A stretch of DNA of 64,000 nt from positions 62,001 to 126,000 of the forward strand of contig JBEBHH010000001.1 of the NCBI GenBank assembly GCA_040080965.1, written 5' to 3'. This stretch comes from SHZI01 sp040080965 (GTDB taxonomy: Bacteria > Pseudomonadota > Gammaproteobacteria > Steroidobacterales > GCA-2729495). The notes under the pieces are model-generated. The model worked only from the letters and a program-made list of their open reading frames with translations. It was not told the origin of the DNA and searched no databases. Positions 1 through 7,063 of this stretch are shown in pieces. The position numbers and the translations under genes were made by a program. Position 1 is the first letter of the stretch. The number at the start of each line of letters is the position of its first letter.

Positions 1-322
1 CGAGCGAGCGCAGCGTGGACCGGTCGAAGATGTAGCAGATGCCGTAGGCGACCCGCGCCAGAATGAAGGTGGCCGCCAGTGCGTCGATCGTCGCCTGCGG
101 CGTATCGCAGAGGTGGGCGATGATCACACCTGCCGCAAAGGGCGGGAACGTCTCGTAGGAGTTCTGCTGTGCGTGGTTCGCCCGAGCCGGCCAGCCCGAC
201 AGGGAGCCGAGGAATTCCCTCGGCCTGGAGTTGTCGTAGCCCTTGATGCCCGACTTGGCGACGCCGGCCCAGATGATGGGCAGTAAGGCGGCCCCCAGCA
301 CGCACCAGTAGGCGATGGTCAT
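1..322 (-). CDS. MAPEG-family membrane protein (partial, runs off the left edge)
   Basis: Reading on the minus strand from an ATG at 322 gives MTIAYWCVLGAALLPIIWAG..., a first membrane helix followed by a conserved-looking segment with the motif RANHAQQNSYETFPPFAAG, then two more hydrophobic stretches. The ANxxQNxxExFPxF pattern is typical of the MAPEG family (small four-helix membrane proteins, some glutathione-dependent). About 107 residues are inside the window, and the C-terminus lies beyond position 1. It sits 22 bp downstream of ppsA on the same strand, so it could be co-transcribed. The family call is solid; substrate and reaction cannot be read from sequence. Confidence 0.82.
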   Translation of the reverse strand, partial: MTIAYWCVLGAALLPIIWAGVAKSGIKGYDNSRPREFLGSLSGWPARANHAQQNSYETFPPFAAGVIIAHLCDTPQATIDALAATFILARVAYGICYIFDRSTLRSL

Positions 323-344
323 CAGCGGCGCACTCCGGGCAGCT

Positions 345-2741
345 TCATACCTTTTCTCCCGCGAGGAACAGCCAGGTTTCCACCACCGAGTCCGGATTCA
401 GTGACACGCTGCCGATGCCCTGGGCCACCAGCCAGCGCGCCAGGTCGGGGTGATCGGATGGACCCTGGCCGCAGATCCCGATGTACTTGCCTTCAGCAAG
501 GCACGCGTCGATGGCCATCTTGAGCAGGATACGGACGGCTTCGTCCCGCTCATCGAACAGTCCGGCCACGAGCCCCGAGTCGCGGTCCAGGCCCAGGGTC
601 AGCTGGGTCAGGTCGTTGGAGCCGATGGACATGCCATCGAAGTACTGCAGGTACTGGTGGGCGAGGAGGGCGTTGGTCGGCACTTCGCACATCATGATAA
701 GGCGCAGGCCGTTCTCCCCGCGCCTGAGCCCGTTCGCGGCGAGCAGCTCGGTAACACCGCGCGCCTCGGCCACGGTCCGCACGAACGGGACCATGACCTC
801 CACGTTGGTCAGGCCCATGTCCTCCCGCACCCGCTTCAACGCCCGGCACTCCAGCTCGAAACAGGGGCGGAAGCTCTCGGCCAGGTAGCGTGATGCGCCA
901 CGGAAGCCGAGCATCGGGTTCTCCTCGTGGGGCTCGTACTGCTGGCCGCCAATGAGGTTGGCGTACTCGTTCGACTTGAAATCCGAGAGGCGGACAATCA
1001 CCGGGTTGGGCGCAAACGCAGCCGCGATGGTGCTGATGCCCTCGGCCAGCCGGGCCACGAAGAACTCCACCGGGTCGCTGTAGCCGGCCATCTGCTCCCG
1101 GATCACCTCGCGCAGCTCGGGCCGCAGGCGGTCGAATTCCAGGATCGCCTTCGGGTGCACGCCGATCATCCGGTTGACGATGAACTCGAGGCGGGCAAGA
1201 CCTACGCCGTGATTTGGCAGATTGGCGAAGTCGAACGCCCGGTCCGGATTGCCGACGTTCATCATCACCTTGACGGCCAGGTTCGGCAGCTTGCTCAGTT
1301 CGATGCGCTGCTGCTCGAAGTCGAGCACGCCGTCGTAGACGAAGCCCTCGTCGCCCTCCGCGCAGGACACGGTGACAGGAGTGCCATCCGGGATGCTGTG
1401 GGTCGCATCGCCGCAGCCGACGACGGCGGGAATACCCAGCTCCCGCGCAATGATGGCCGCATGGCAGGTCCGGCCGCCGCGGTTCGTGACGATCGCGGAA
1501 GCCCGCTTCATCACCGGTTCCCAGTCGGGATCCGTCATGTCGGCAACCAGCACGTCGCCGTCGCGAACCTGGCTCATTTCGGCCGTGCTCGCGATGATGC
1601 GGGCAGGTCCGGCGCCGATCCGCTGACCGATGCTGCGGCCCTTGACCAGCACCGTCGATCGCGTCCTGAGGCGGTAGCGAAGCAGCGTATTACCCGTGCG
1701 GCTCTGGACCGTCTCCGGCCGTGCCTGAAGGATGTAGAGCTGGCCGTCCACGCCGTCCTTGCCCCACTCGATGTCCATGGGCCGGCCGTAGTGTTCCTCG
1801 ATGATCAGCGCCTGGCGGGCCAGCGACTCCACATCCGCGTCGGAGAGCGAGAACCGGGCGGCGTCGGCGGGCGCCACGTCCTCGGTGCGAACCGTCTTGC
1901 CTGGCTCCGCGGAATCCGAGTACACCATGCGGATCTTCTTGCTGCCCAGCTTCCGGCGGAGCACCGGCCGCTTGCCAGCCCGGAGGGCGGGTTTGTAGAC
2001 GTAGAACTCGTCGGGATTCACGGCGCCCTGCACGACCGTTTCGCCCAGCCCCCACGAGGATGTAATGAATACCACGTCGCGGAAACCCGACTCGGTATCC
2101 AGCGTGAACATCACGCCGCTGGCACCCACATCCGATCGCACCATGTGCTGCACACCGACGGACAGCGCCACGAGTTTGTGGTCGAAGTTCTGGTGCACCC
2201 GGTAGGCGATCGCGCGATCGTTGTACAGCGAGGCAAAGACGTGATGAAGTGCCTCGATCAGGCGCGGCAGGCCCCGGATATTGAGGAACGTCTCCTGCTG
2301 GCCGGCAAAGGAGGCCTCCGGAAGGTCCTCGGCCGTTGCCGACGAGCGCACTGCAACCGCCAGTTCGCCCGGCTGCCCGGCGGCCATAGCATGCCAGGCT
2401 GCCGTGACCTGCTCGACCAGCCGGGGCGGGAGGGGTGTCTCGAGGATCCAGCGGCGGATCTGGCTGCCTGTGCGGGCGAGCTTGTCCACGTCATCCACAT
2501 CGAGGCTGGCAAGCGCGACGTCGATACGGCCGGCAAGCCCGCCCTGCGCGAGGAATTCCCGGTAGGCCTCGGCCGTGGTTGCAAAGCCGTCCGGCACCTT
2601 CAGCCCCAGCGCCGACAACTGGCCCAGCAGCTCGCCCAGCGAGGCATTCTTGCCGCCCACCTGATGCACGTCGCCCATCCGCAGTGAGCGCAGGGGAACC
2701 ACGCAGGAATCCAAGTTGCCTCCAGTGTCGCGACCGGCCAT
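345..2741 (-). CDS. ppsA: Phosphoenolpyruvate synthase
   Basis: 798 residues, close to the 792 of E. coli PpsA. The enzyme makes PEP from pyruvate and ATP (giving AMP and phosphate) for gluconeogenesis. The N-terminal ATP-grasp-like domain begins with the GGKNASLGEL motif. The swivelling phosphohistidine domain carries GGRTCHAAIIARELGIPAVV with catalytic His427 and, two residues before it, Thr425, the site that PpsR-type kinases modify. The C-terminal PEP/pyruvate domain has GICGQGPSDHP with Cys757. The frame stays open upstream, but the ATG at 2741 is preferred because the longer N-terminus has no family similarity and would run into ppsR. Divergent from ppsR, its probable regulator. Confidence 0.96.
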   Translation of the reverse strand: MAGRDTGGNLDSCVVPLRSLRMGDVHQVGGKNASLGELLGQLSALGLKVPDGFATTAEAYREFLAQGGLAGRIDVALASLDVDDVDKLARTGSQIRRWILETPLPPRLVEQVTAAWHAMAAGQPGELAVAVRSSATAEDLPEASFAGQQETFLNIRGLPRLIEALHHVFASLYNDRAIAYRVHQNFDHKLVALSVGVQHMVRSDVGASGVMFTLDTESGFRDVVFITSSWGLGETVVQGAVNPDEFYVYKPALRAGKRPVLRRKLGSKKIRMVYSDSAEPGKTVRTEDVAPADAARFSLSDADVESLARQALIIEEHYGRPMDIEWGKDGVDGQLYILQARPETVQSRTGNTLLRYRLRTRSTVLVKGRSIGQRIGAGPARIIASTAEMSQVRDGDVLVADMTDPDWEPVMKRASAIVTNRGGRTCHAAIIARELGIPAVVGCGDATHSIPDGTPVTVSCAEGDEGFVYDGVLDFEQQRIELSKLPNLAVKVMMNVGNPDRAFDFANLPNHGVGLARLEFIVNRMIGVHPKAILEFDRLRPELREVIREQMAGYSDPVEFFVARLAEGISTIAAAFAPNPVIVRLSDFKSNEYANLIGGQQYEPHEENPMLGFRGASRYLAESFRPCFELECRALKRVREDMGLTNVEVMVPFVRTVAEARGVTELLAANGLRRGENGLRLIMMCEVPTNALLAHQYLQYFDGMSIGSNDLTQLTLGLDRDSGLVAGLFDERDEAVRILLKMAIDACLAEGKYIGICGQGPSDHPDLARWLVAQGIGSVSLNPDSVVETWLFLAGEKV

Positions 2742-2793
2742 GATCGAGCCTGTTTCCCAGTTAAGCGTTGAAATCGCCGATGACGGAGCCTCG

Positions 2794-3672
2794 ATGACGC
2801 AGCCGGTGGAGCCTGACGCCCCAGCACCGCCGGAACCAGGGCCGCAGAAGAATCGACGCGTCGTGTTTTTTCTGTCGGACCAGACCGGGGTCACGGCGGA
2901 GACGCTCGGCCGCAGTCTGTTAACTCAATTCGAAGGGTACGACTTCGACCAAGTGACTGTGCCATTTATCGATTCTGTTGACAAGGCAGACGAGGCCGTG
3001 CACAGGATCAACGCGTTCGCTGCGGAATCCGGCACACGGCCCATCATCTTCAGTACGCTCGTGCACGACGACATCCGCGAGCGATTCACCCGGGTGAACG
3101 GCCTGCTGCTGGACTTCTTCTCCACGTTCCTCGGGCAGATGGAGCGGGAGCTGCTGATCCGCTCGTCGCACACGGTAGGCCGTGCGCACGGCATGAAGGA
3201 CCCCGGCGCCTACGACAAGCGCATCGAGGCCACAAACTTTGCACTCAACAACGATGATGGCACCCGCACCAGCGAGTATGACCGCGCCGATGTGATCCTG
3301 CTGGGCGTATCCCGCTCGGGGAAAACGCCCACCTGCCTGTACCTGGCGCTGACCTACGGCGTGTTTGCCGCCAATTACCCCCTGTCGGAGGACGAGTTCG
3401 AAACCGGGCGGCTTCCGCGCATCCTCGAGCCGTACCGGAACAAGCTCTTCGGACTCAGTATTTCCCCGGAGCGGCTCCAGCAGATTCGACGCGAGAGGCG
3501 CCCGGAAGGCCGGTACGCCTCCGTCGAGCAGGTCCGTTACGAATTGCGCGGCGCGGAGGCCCTGTTCCGCCGCTACCAGATTGGCTGGGTGGACACGACG
3601 GGCTTTTCCATCGAGGAGATCGCCAGCAAGATCCTCAGCAGCACGGGCATCGAGCGCCGCGTCCGTCCCTAG
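2794..3672 (+). CDS. ppsR: PEP synthase regulatory protein (bifunctional kinase/pyrophosphorylase, DUF299)
   Basis: 292 residues. PSRP proteins inactivate PEP synthase by ADP-dependent phosphorylation of a threonine next to the catalytic histidine and reactivate it by phosphate-dependent dephosphorylation. The opening block RRVVFFLSDQTGVTAETLGR and the P-loop GVSRSGKTPTCLYLA (about residues 171-185) are diagnostic. The ATG at 2794 is chosen because GGAG lies 5 bases upstream (2785-2788). An in-frame ATG at 2740 would give 18 more residues and would lie over the ppsA start codon on the other strand. Its target gene ppsA is divergent, with 52 bp between the chosen starts. Confidence 0.93.
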   Translation: MTQPVEPDAPAPPEPGPQKNRRVVFFLSDQTGVTAETLGRSLLTQFEGYDFDQVTVPFIDSVDKADEAVHRINAFAAESGTRPIIFSTLVHDDIRERFTRVNGLLLDFFSTFLGQMERELLIRSSHTVGRAHGMKDPGAYDKRIEATNFALNNDDGTRTSEYDRADVILLGVSRSGKTPTCLYLALTYGVFAANYPLSEDEFETGRLPRILEPYRNKLFGLSISPERLQQIRRERRPEGRYASVEQVRYELRGAEALFRRYQIGWVDTTGFSIEEIASKILSSTGIERRVRP

Positions 3673-3700
3673 ACTGCCGGGCCTGCTGGCGGCGGCCGCG

Positions 3701-5341
3701 TCAGATCATGCCGGTGGGCGCCGACAGCCCGGTGTGATGGCCGATGCGGGCAATCTGTGCAGCGATCTGGCCGAGCGGCGCCAGGGCTGCCTGGGTGGAC
3801 AGTGCGATGTCACTTGCAGCCGTGACGTGCCGCTCGAGGTAGACGCGGAGCGTGGCTCCGGCCGTGCCCGTGCCGGACAGGCGATAGACGATCCGCTCGC
3901 CATTGCTGAAGATCAGCCGGATGCCCTGGTGTGCGGATTCGCTGGCATCCACCGGATCCCTGTAGTGGAAATCGTCCGCCAGCTGAATGACGCCGCCGGC
4001 CGGATTGGAGCCCGACAGTGCCGGGAGCAGGCGGCGCAGCGCGTCCATGAGGTCGCCCGCCCGGGCCGCGTCGGCTACCACGTAGTCCCAGCGCTGGTAG
4101 TGGTGGCGGCCGAAGCGCGCCCAGTGGGCGTCCAGGATCCCGGGCAGGGAACGGCCGTCCTCCGCCAGCAGGTTCAGCCAGAACAGGACCGCCCACAGAC
4201 CATCCTTCTCTCGGCAGTGCGCGGAACTCGTGCCGAAGCTCTCCTCGCCGCACAGGCCAATGAGACCGGCTTCCAGGAGGTTGCAGAAGAAGCGCCAGCC
4301 GGTAGGTGTCTCGTAGCAGGGCAGTCCCTCGCTGGCCGCCACCACGTCCAGGGCCCGGCTCGTGGGCATCGACCGGGCCACGCCAGGCACCCCGTTCCGG
4401 TAACCGGGAATGCGAGTGATGTTCGCCAGCATTACCGCCACGCTGTCACAGGGTGACAGGAACGTGCCGGGGCCAAGAATCATGTTTCTGTCGCCGTCAC
4501 CGTCCGAGGCGGCGAGCAGGGCCGGGGCCGAGATGCCGACCGACTCGCTGACCAGCTGGGCGGCATCGATCGGGTTCGGATCCGGGTGCAGCCCGCCGAA
4601 GTCCGGCAAGGGCTCCGCATGGAGCAGGCAGCTGGCCGGAGCCCCGAGCCGGTCCACGAGGATCTGGCGGGCATAGGGGCCAGTGATTCCATGCATCGCA
4701 TCGAAGCGGATCCGGTGTCCATCCCGCAGCCACGCGGCCATCCGGTCGAAGTCAAACAATGACTCCATCAGCGTTGCATAGTCCGCAACCGGATCGACCA
4801 CTTCCACGACCACGCCGTCCACGCGGGTTGATCCGGTCCGGGCCAGGTCGACCTGCGGCAGTTCGGCCCGGCGGTAGCCGGTCAACTGCTGGCTGACACG
4901 AAACACCTCGTCGGTGACGTTCTCCGGCGCCTGTCCGCCGGTGGGTGTGTTGAACTTGAGACCGAAATCGCCGTTGGGTCCTCCGGGATTGTGGCTCGCC
5001 GTGAGGATGAAGCCGGCTGCTGCGCGCCGCCTGCGAATGAGGTGCGACGCCGCGGGCGTCGAGAGGAGGCCGTGCTGGCCAACGATGATCTCGCTAACCC
5101 CGTTGGCCACGGCGACTGCCATGAGCCGCTGTATTGCTTCGTTGTTGAAGAATCGCCCGTCACCGCCGATCACGAGTCGCGAGCCTGCTGGCAGTCGCAG
5201 CGTCGTGAACACAGCCTGCGTGAACATCTCGAGATAATGCGGCTGCCTGAACACGCTGACCTTCTTGCGAAGGCCCGCGGTCCCGGGACGCTGGTCGGGG
5301 TATGGTGGAAATCTGACGTCAGTGATGTCAAGCGTGGACAC
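3701..5341 (-). CDS. pgm: Phosphoglucomutase (alpha-D-glucose-specific, PGM1-like)
   Basis: About 546 residues. It interconverts glucose 1-phosphate and glucose 6-phosphate, feeding glycogen and cell-surface sugar synthesis. The N-terminal block RPGTAGLRKKVSVFRQPHYLE matches the eukaryotic-type PGM1/cyanobacterial branch, not E. coli Pgm. The phosphoserine loop is LTASHNPGG (Ser116), and the metal loop is ASDGDGDRN. No ATG fits the family's N-terminus. A GTG at 5341 (or 5347) is used, with GGGG about 9 bases before the first. Convergent with ppsR across a 28 bp gap. The long open frame further upstream has no family similarity and is not taken as coding. Confidence 0.92.
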   Translation of the reverse strand: MSTLDITDVRFPPYPDQRPGTAGLRKKVSVFRQPHYLEMFTQAVFTTLRLPAGSRLVIGGDGRFFNNEAIQRLMAVAVANGVSEIIVGQHGLLSTPAASHLIRRRRAAAGFILTASHNPGGPNGDFGLKFNTPTGGQAPENVTDEVFRVSQQLTGYRRAELPQVDLARTGSTRVDGVVVEVVDPVADYATLMESLFDFDRMAAWLRDGHRIRFDAMHGITGPYARQILVDRLGAPASCLLHAEPLPDFGGLHPDPNPIDAAQLVSESVGISAPALLAASDGDGDRNMILGPGTFLSPCDSVAVMLANITRIPGYRNGVPGVARSMPTSRALDVVAASEGLPCYETPTGWRFFCNLLEAGLIGLCGEESFGTSSAHCREKDGLWAVLFWLNLLAEDGRSLPGILDAHWARFGRHHYQRWDYVVADAARAGDLMDALRRLLPALSGSNPAGGVIQLADDFHYRDPVDASESAHQGIRLIFSNGERIVYRLSGTGTAGATLRVYLERHVTAASDIALSTQAALAPLGQIAAQIARIGHHTGLSAPTGMI

Positions 5342-5416
5342 GGTCACAGTCCCCGGCGGGTTTTCGTTTACTGTTGTGCGCAGATCGGCTTCACGGAAAG
5401 TGTGCACGAAACGCTG

Positions 5417-5425
5417 TGCTATAGT
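5417..5425 (+). promoter_or_regulatory. Extended -10 promoter element before the DUF1249 gene
   Basis: TGCTATAGT fits the extended -10 pattern TGnTATAAT with one mismatch. No convincing -35 hexamer is found 16-18 bases upstream, which is usual for extended -10 promoters. A start seven bases downstream would fall on the GTG at 5432, predicting a leaderless message. Confidence 0.4.
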
Positions 5426-5431
5426 CCAAAC

Positions 5432-5890
5432 GTGCTTGCAGACAGCTACATCGTTCCACAATGCAGGGCAGAGCCGCGCAGCCTGGGCGCGCTCATGGCG
5501 CTGTATGAAGGCAACTTCATCAAGCTGATCGCACTGGCCCCGTCCCTCCGTTTCCCAGTGGGCCCCGAGGCGGCAATTTCCCGCAGCTCGCGTGATCTCG
5601 ACCTCCATCTGTGCGTCGATGCAGTCACGCGCTACACCGTGGACCTGAGGCTGACCTACCTGTTCGAGGACGCAGCAGGCCTTGCGGCTGATCCGGATCT
5701 CCACCTGCGCGTGTATCTCGATGCCCGCATGGTGGAAGTCATCAGCTGGTCCGTTTCACATCGCCACGAAGTCCTCCGCCAGCTGGCGGCAGGCAGTTCC
5801 CGCGAACTGGATCGCCGCTGGTCCCAGAACATCATGCTGGGCAAGTGGCTGGATTACCTGGGCGACATGGGCCACAGCCTCCGCGCCTGA
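5432..5890 (+). CDS. DUF1249 family protein (YqiB-like)
   Basis: 152 residues from a GTG. The core MALYEGNFIKLIALAP aligns by eye with the start of E. coli YqiB. The later pieces RYTVDLRLTY, LHLRVYLDARMVEVIS and the C-terminal QNIMLGKWLDYLG follow the same order as YqiB (polar strand, YHDAxxAEV, then NxFLxxWLxY). It looks cytoplasmic, with no signal peptide or membrane segment. In E. coli yqiB lies beside cpdA and nudF; here it has no such neighbours. Function is unknown for the family. No Shine-Dalgarno precedes the GTG, and the next in-frame start (ATG of MALYEG) would remove conserved residues. Confidence 0.75.
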   Translation: MLADSYIVPQCRAEPRSLGALMALYEGNFIKLIALAPSLRFPVGPEAAISRSSRDLDLHLCVDAVTRYTVDLRLTYLFEDAAGLAADPDLHLRVYLDARMVEVISWSVSHRHEVLRQLAAGSSRELDRRWSQNIMLGKWLDYLGDMGHSLRA

Positions 5891-5900
5891 CCCCGCCTGG

Positions 5901-5918
5901 CCGTGACGCGCGTCACGG
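5901..5918. promoter_or_regulatory. 18-bp perfect palindrome containing GTGA-N6-TCAC
   Basis: CCGTGACGCGCGTCACGG is a perfect 9+9 palindrome in the 111-bp gap between the DUF1249 gene and the coiled-coil gene. GTGA-N6-TCAC is the core of binding sites for CRP, Vfr and Clp. Its centre is about 92.5 bases before the GTG at 6002. It has no T-tract, so it is unlikely to be a terminator. Confidence 0.45.
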
Positions 5919-6001
5919 GCGCCCCGGCCCGGCCGCACCGCCTCCCGCCAAGTGTCGATTGCTTCACCGGCGTCCGGGCTGCATTTCGTTAACTTCATGC
6001 T

Positions 6002-7048
6002 GTGCTAGCCCTTGCCCAGCAGATCCTGGCCCGTCGCAAGCCGGTCGACGATGACCGGTTGCTGCGCCTTTTCTGGAACCGGGCGGAGCTCAAGCGCGAG
6101 TTCGCCAAGCTCCAGAGGGAGCGCGAGCGAATGGTCGACCAGATCCGCCAGCAGGATGGCGCCGTGCTCCGTGCCCAGCAGCGCCTCGATCAGCTGGAGG
6201 GCCTGCTCAGCGATCCCGAGCGCGCGGCCAACGCGGCCGTCTATTTCCAGCTGCGCGGAGTCTGGTCCTATGGCCGCCGGCGCCTTGGCCGGCTGGCCCG
6301 TGACCTCACCATGCGCCAGCAGGAGCGGGAAGGCCAGCGGGAAGCCGCACGGTTCGAGGAGCATCGACTGGCGGCGCTGCACGCCATCGAGCAGCGGCTG
6401 CTGCCGTTGCAGGAGCGCAGGGCACTTCTCGAGGAGGAACTGACAGGCATTCGGGCCCGCCGGTTTGAACGCACCGGGTTCTGGAACTACTTTGCGCGCC
6501 GCAGGCTGGATTCGGAACAGGCGGTCCTGGTGGCTGCCCAGCAGTCGGTGGACGAGCAGATCGACCGCTACGAACGGGCGCGCCACGAGAAGCTGAAGGA
6601 GGAAGCCCCGCTGCCGGATACCATCGGCGTGGAGGGCAAGCGCCTCGTCAATCTCTCGGTCATCGCGCTGGCCCAGGAACTGCTGCTGGCCTTCGGCGAG
6701 CACGAAGTGGCCACGCTGGCACGGGACGCCTCGCTTCGCCAGGTATCCGAAGTCAGCTACGGACCTCTGAAGGCCTGCCGGGAGCTCAGCCGCCGGATCG
6801 AGGCGGTGCTGCGCAAGGTGGAGGGCATGGACGAACTGGCGGGGCGCATGCGCCGCCGGGCGGAATTCCTGCGCCAGAACGTCAGCTATCGCCGGGACAG
6901 TGACACTGTGCCGGCGCCTGACGGGCTATCGCCCGTTCCGGTGCGCCTGGTCCCGGAGGGGGACCCGCGCCCGGCAGCCGGCGGAGAGGTGGCCGTGAAC
7001 GTCCTGTCTGACGAGTACTGGGATATCTACAGCGTCCTGCTGCACTAG
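6002..7048 (+). CDS. Coiled-coil protein of unknown function
   Basis: 348 residues from a GTG. I do not recognise a family. Residues about 25-60 and 85-150 are rich in Glu, Arg, Gln and Leu with heptad-like spacing (for example ELKREFAKLQRERERMVDQI), predicting long coiled coils. A second helical block spans about 180-300. There is no signal peptide or clear membrane segment. The C-terminus ends in an acidic aromatic stretch, SDEYWDIYSVLLH. No Shine-Dalgarno precedes the GTG, and an in-frame stop (TAA, 5990-5992) lies just upstream, so the N-terminus cannot be longer. An ATG at 6131 with GAGGGAG before it is an alternative. Coding is supported by length and typical GC-rich third-position usage. 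Confidence 0.7.
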   Translation: MLALAQQILARRKPVDDDRLLRLFWNRAELKREFAKLQRERERMVDQIRQQDGAVLRAQQRLDQLEGLLSDPERAANAAVYFQLRGVWSYGRRRLGRLARDLTMRQQEREGQREAARFEEHRLAALHAIEQRLLPLQERRALLEEELTGIRARRFERTGFWNYFARRRLDSEQAVLVAAQQSVDEQIDRYERARHEKLKEEAPLPDTIGVEGKRLVNLSVIALAQELLLAFGEHEVATLARDASLRQVSEVSYGPLKACRELSRRIEAVLRKVEGMDELAGRMRRRAEFLRQNVSYRRDSDTVPAPDGLSPVPVRLVPEGDPRPAAGGEVAVNVLSDEYWDIYSVLLH

Positions 7049-7063
7049 CTCCGGCGACGGTGC

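Noticed and set aside
927..2687. 586-codon plus-strand frame opposite ppsA
   Set aside because: Shadow of ppsA; its composition is what a reversed GC-rich coding sequence gives.
5342..5704. Longer N-terminus for phosphoglucomutase
   Set aside because: The frame stays open for about 120 more codons, but these have no family similarity and overlap the DUF1249 gene on the other strand.
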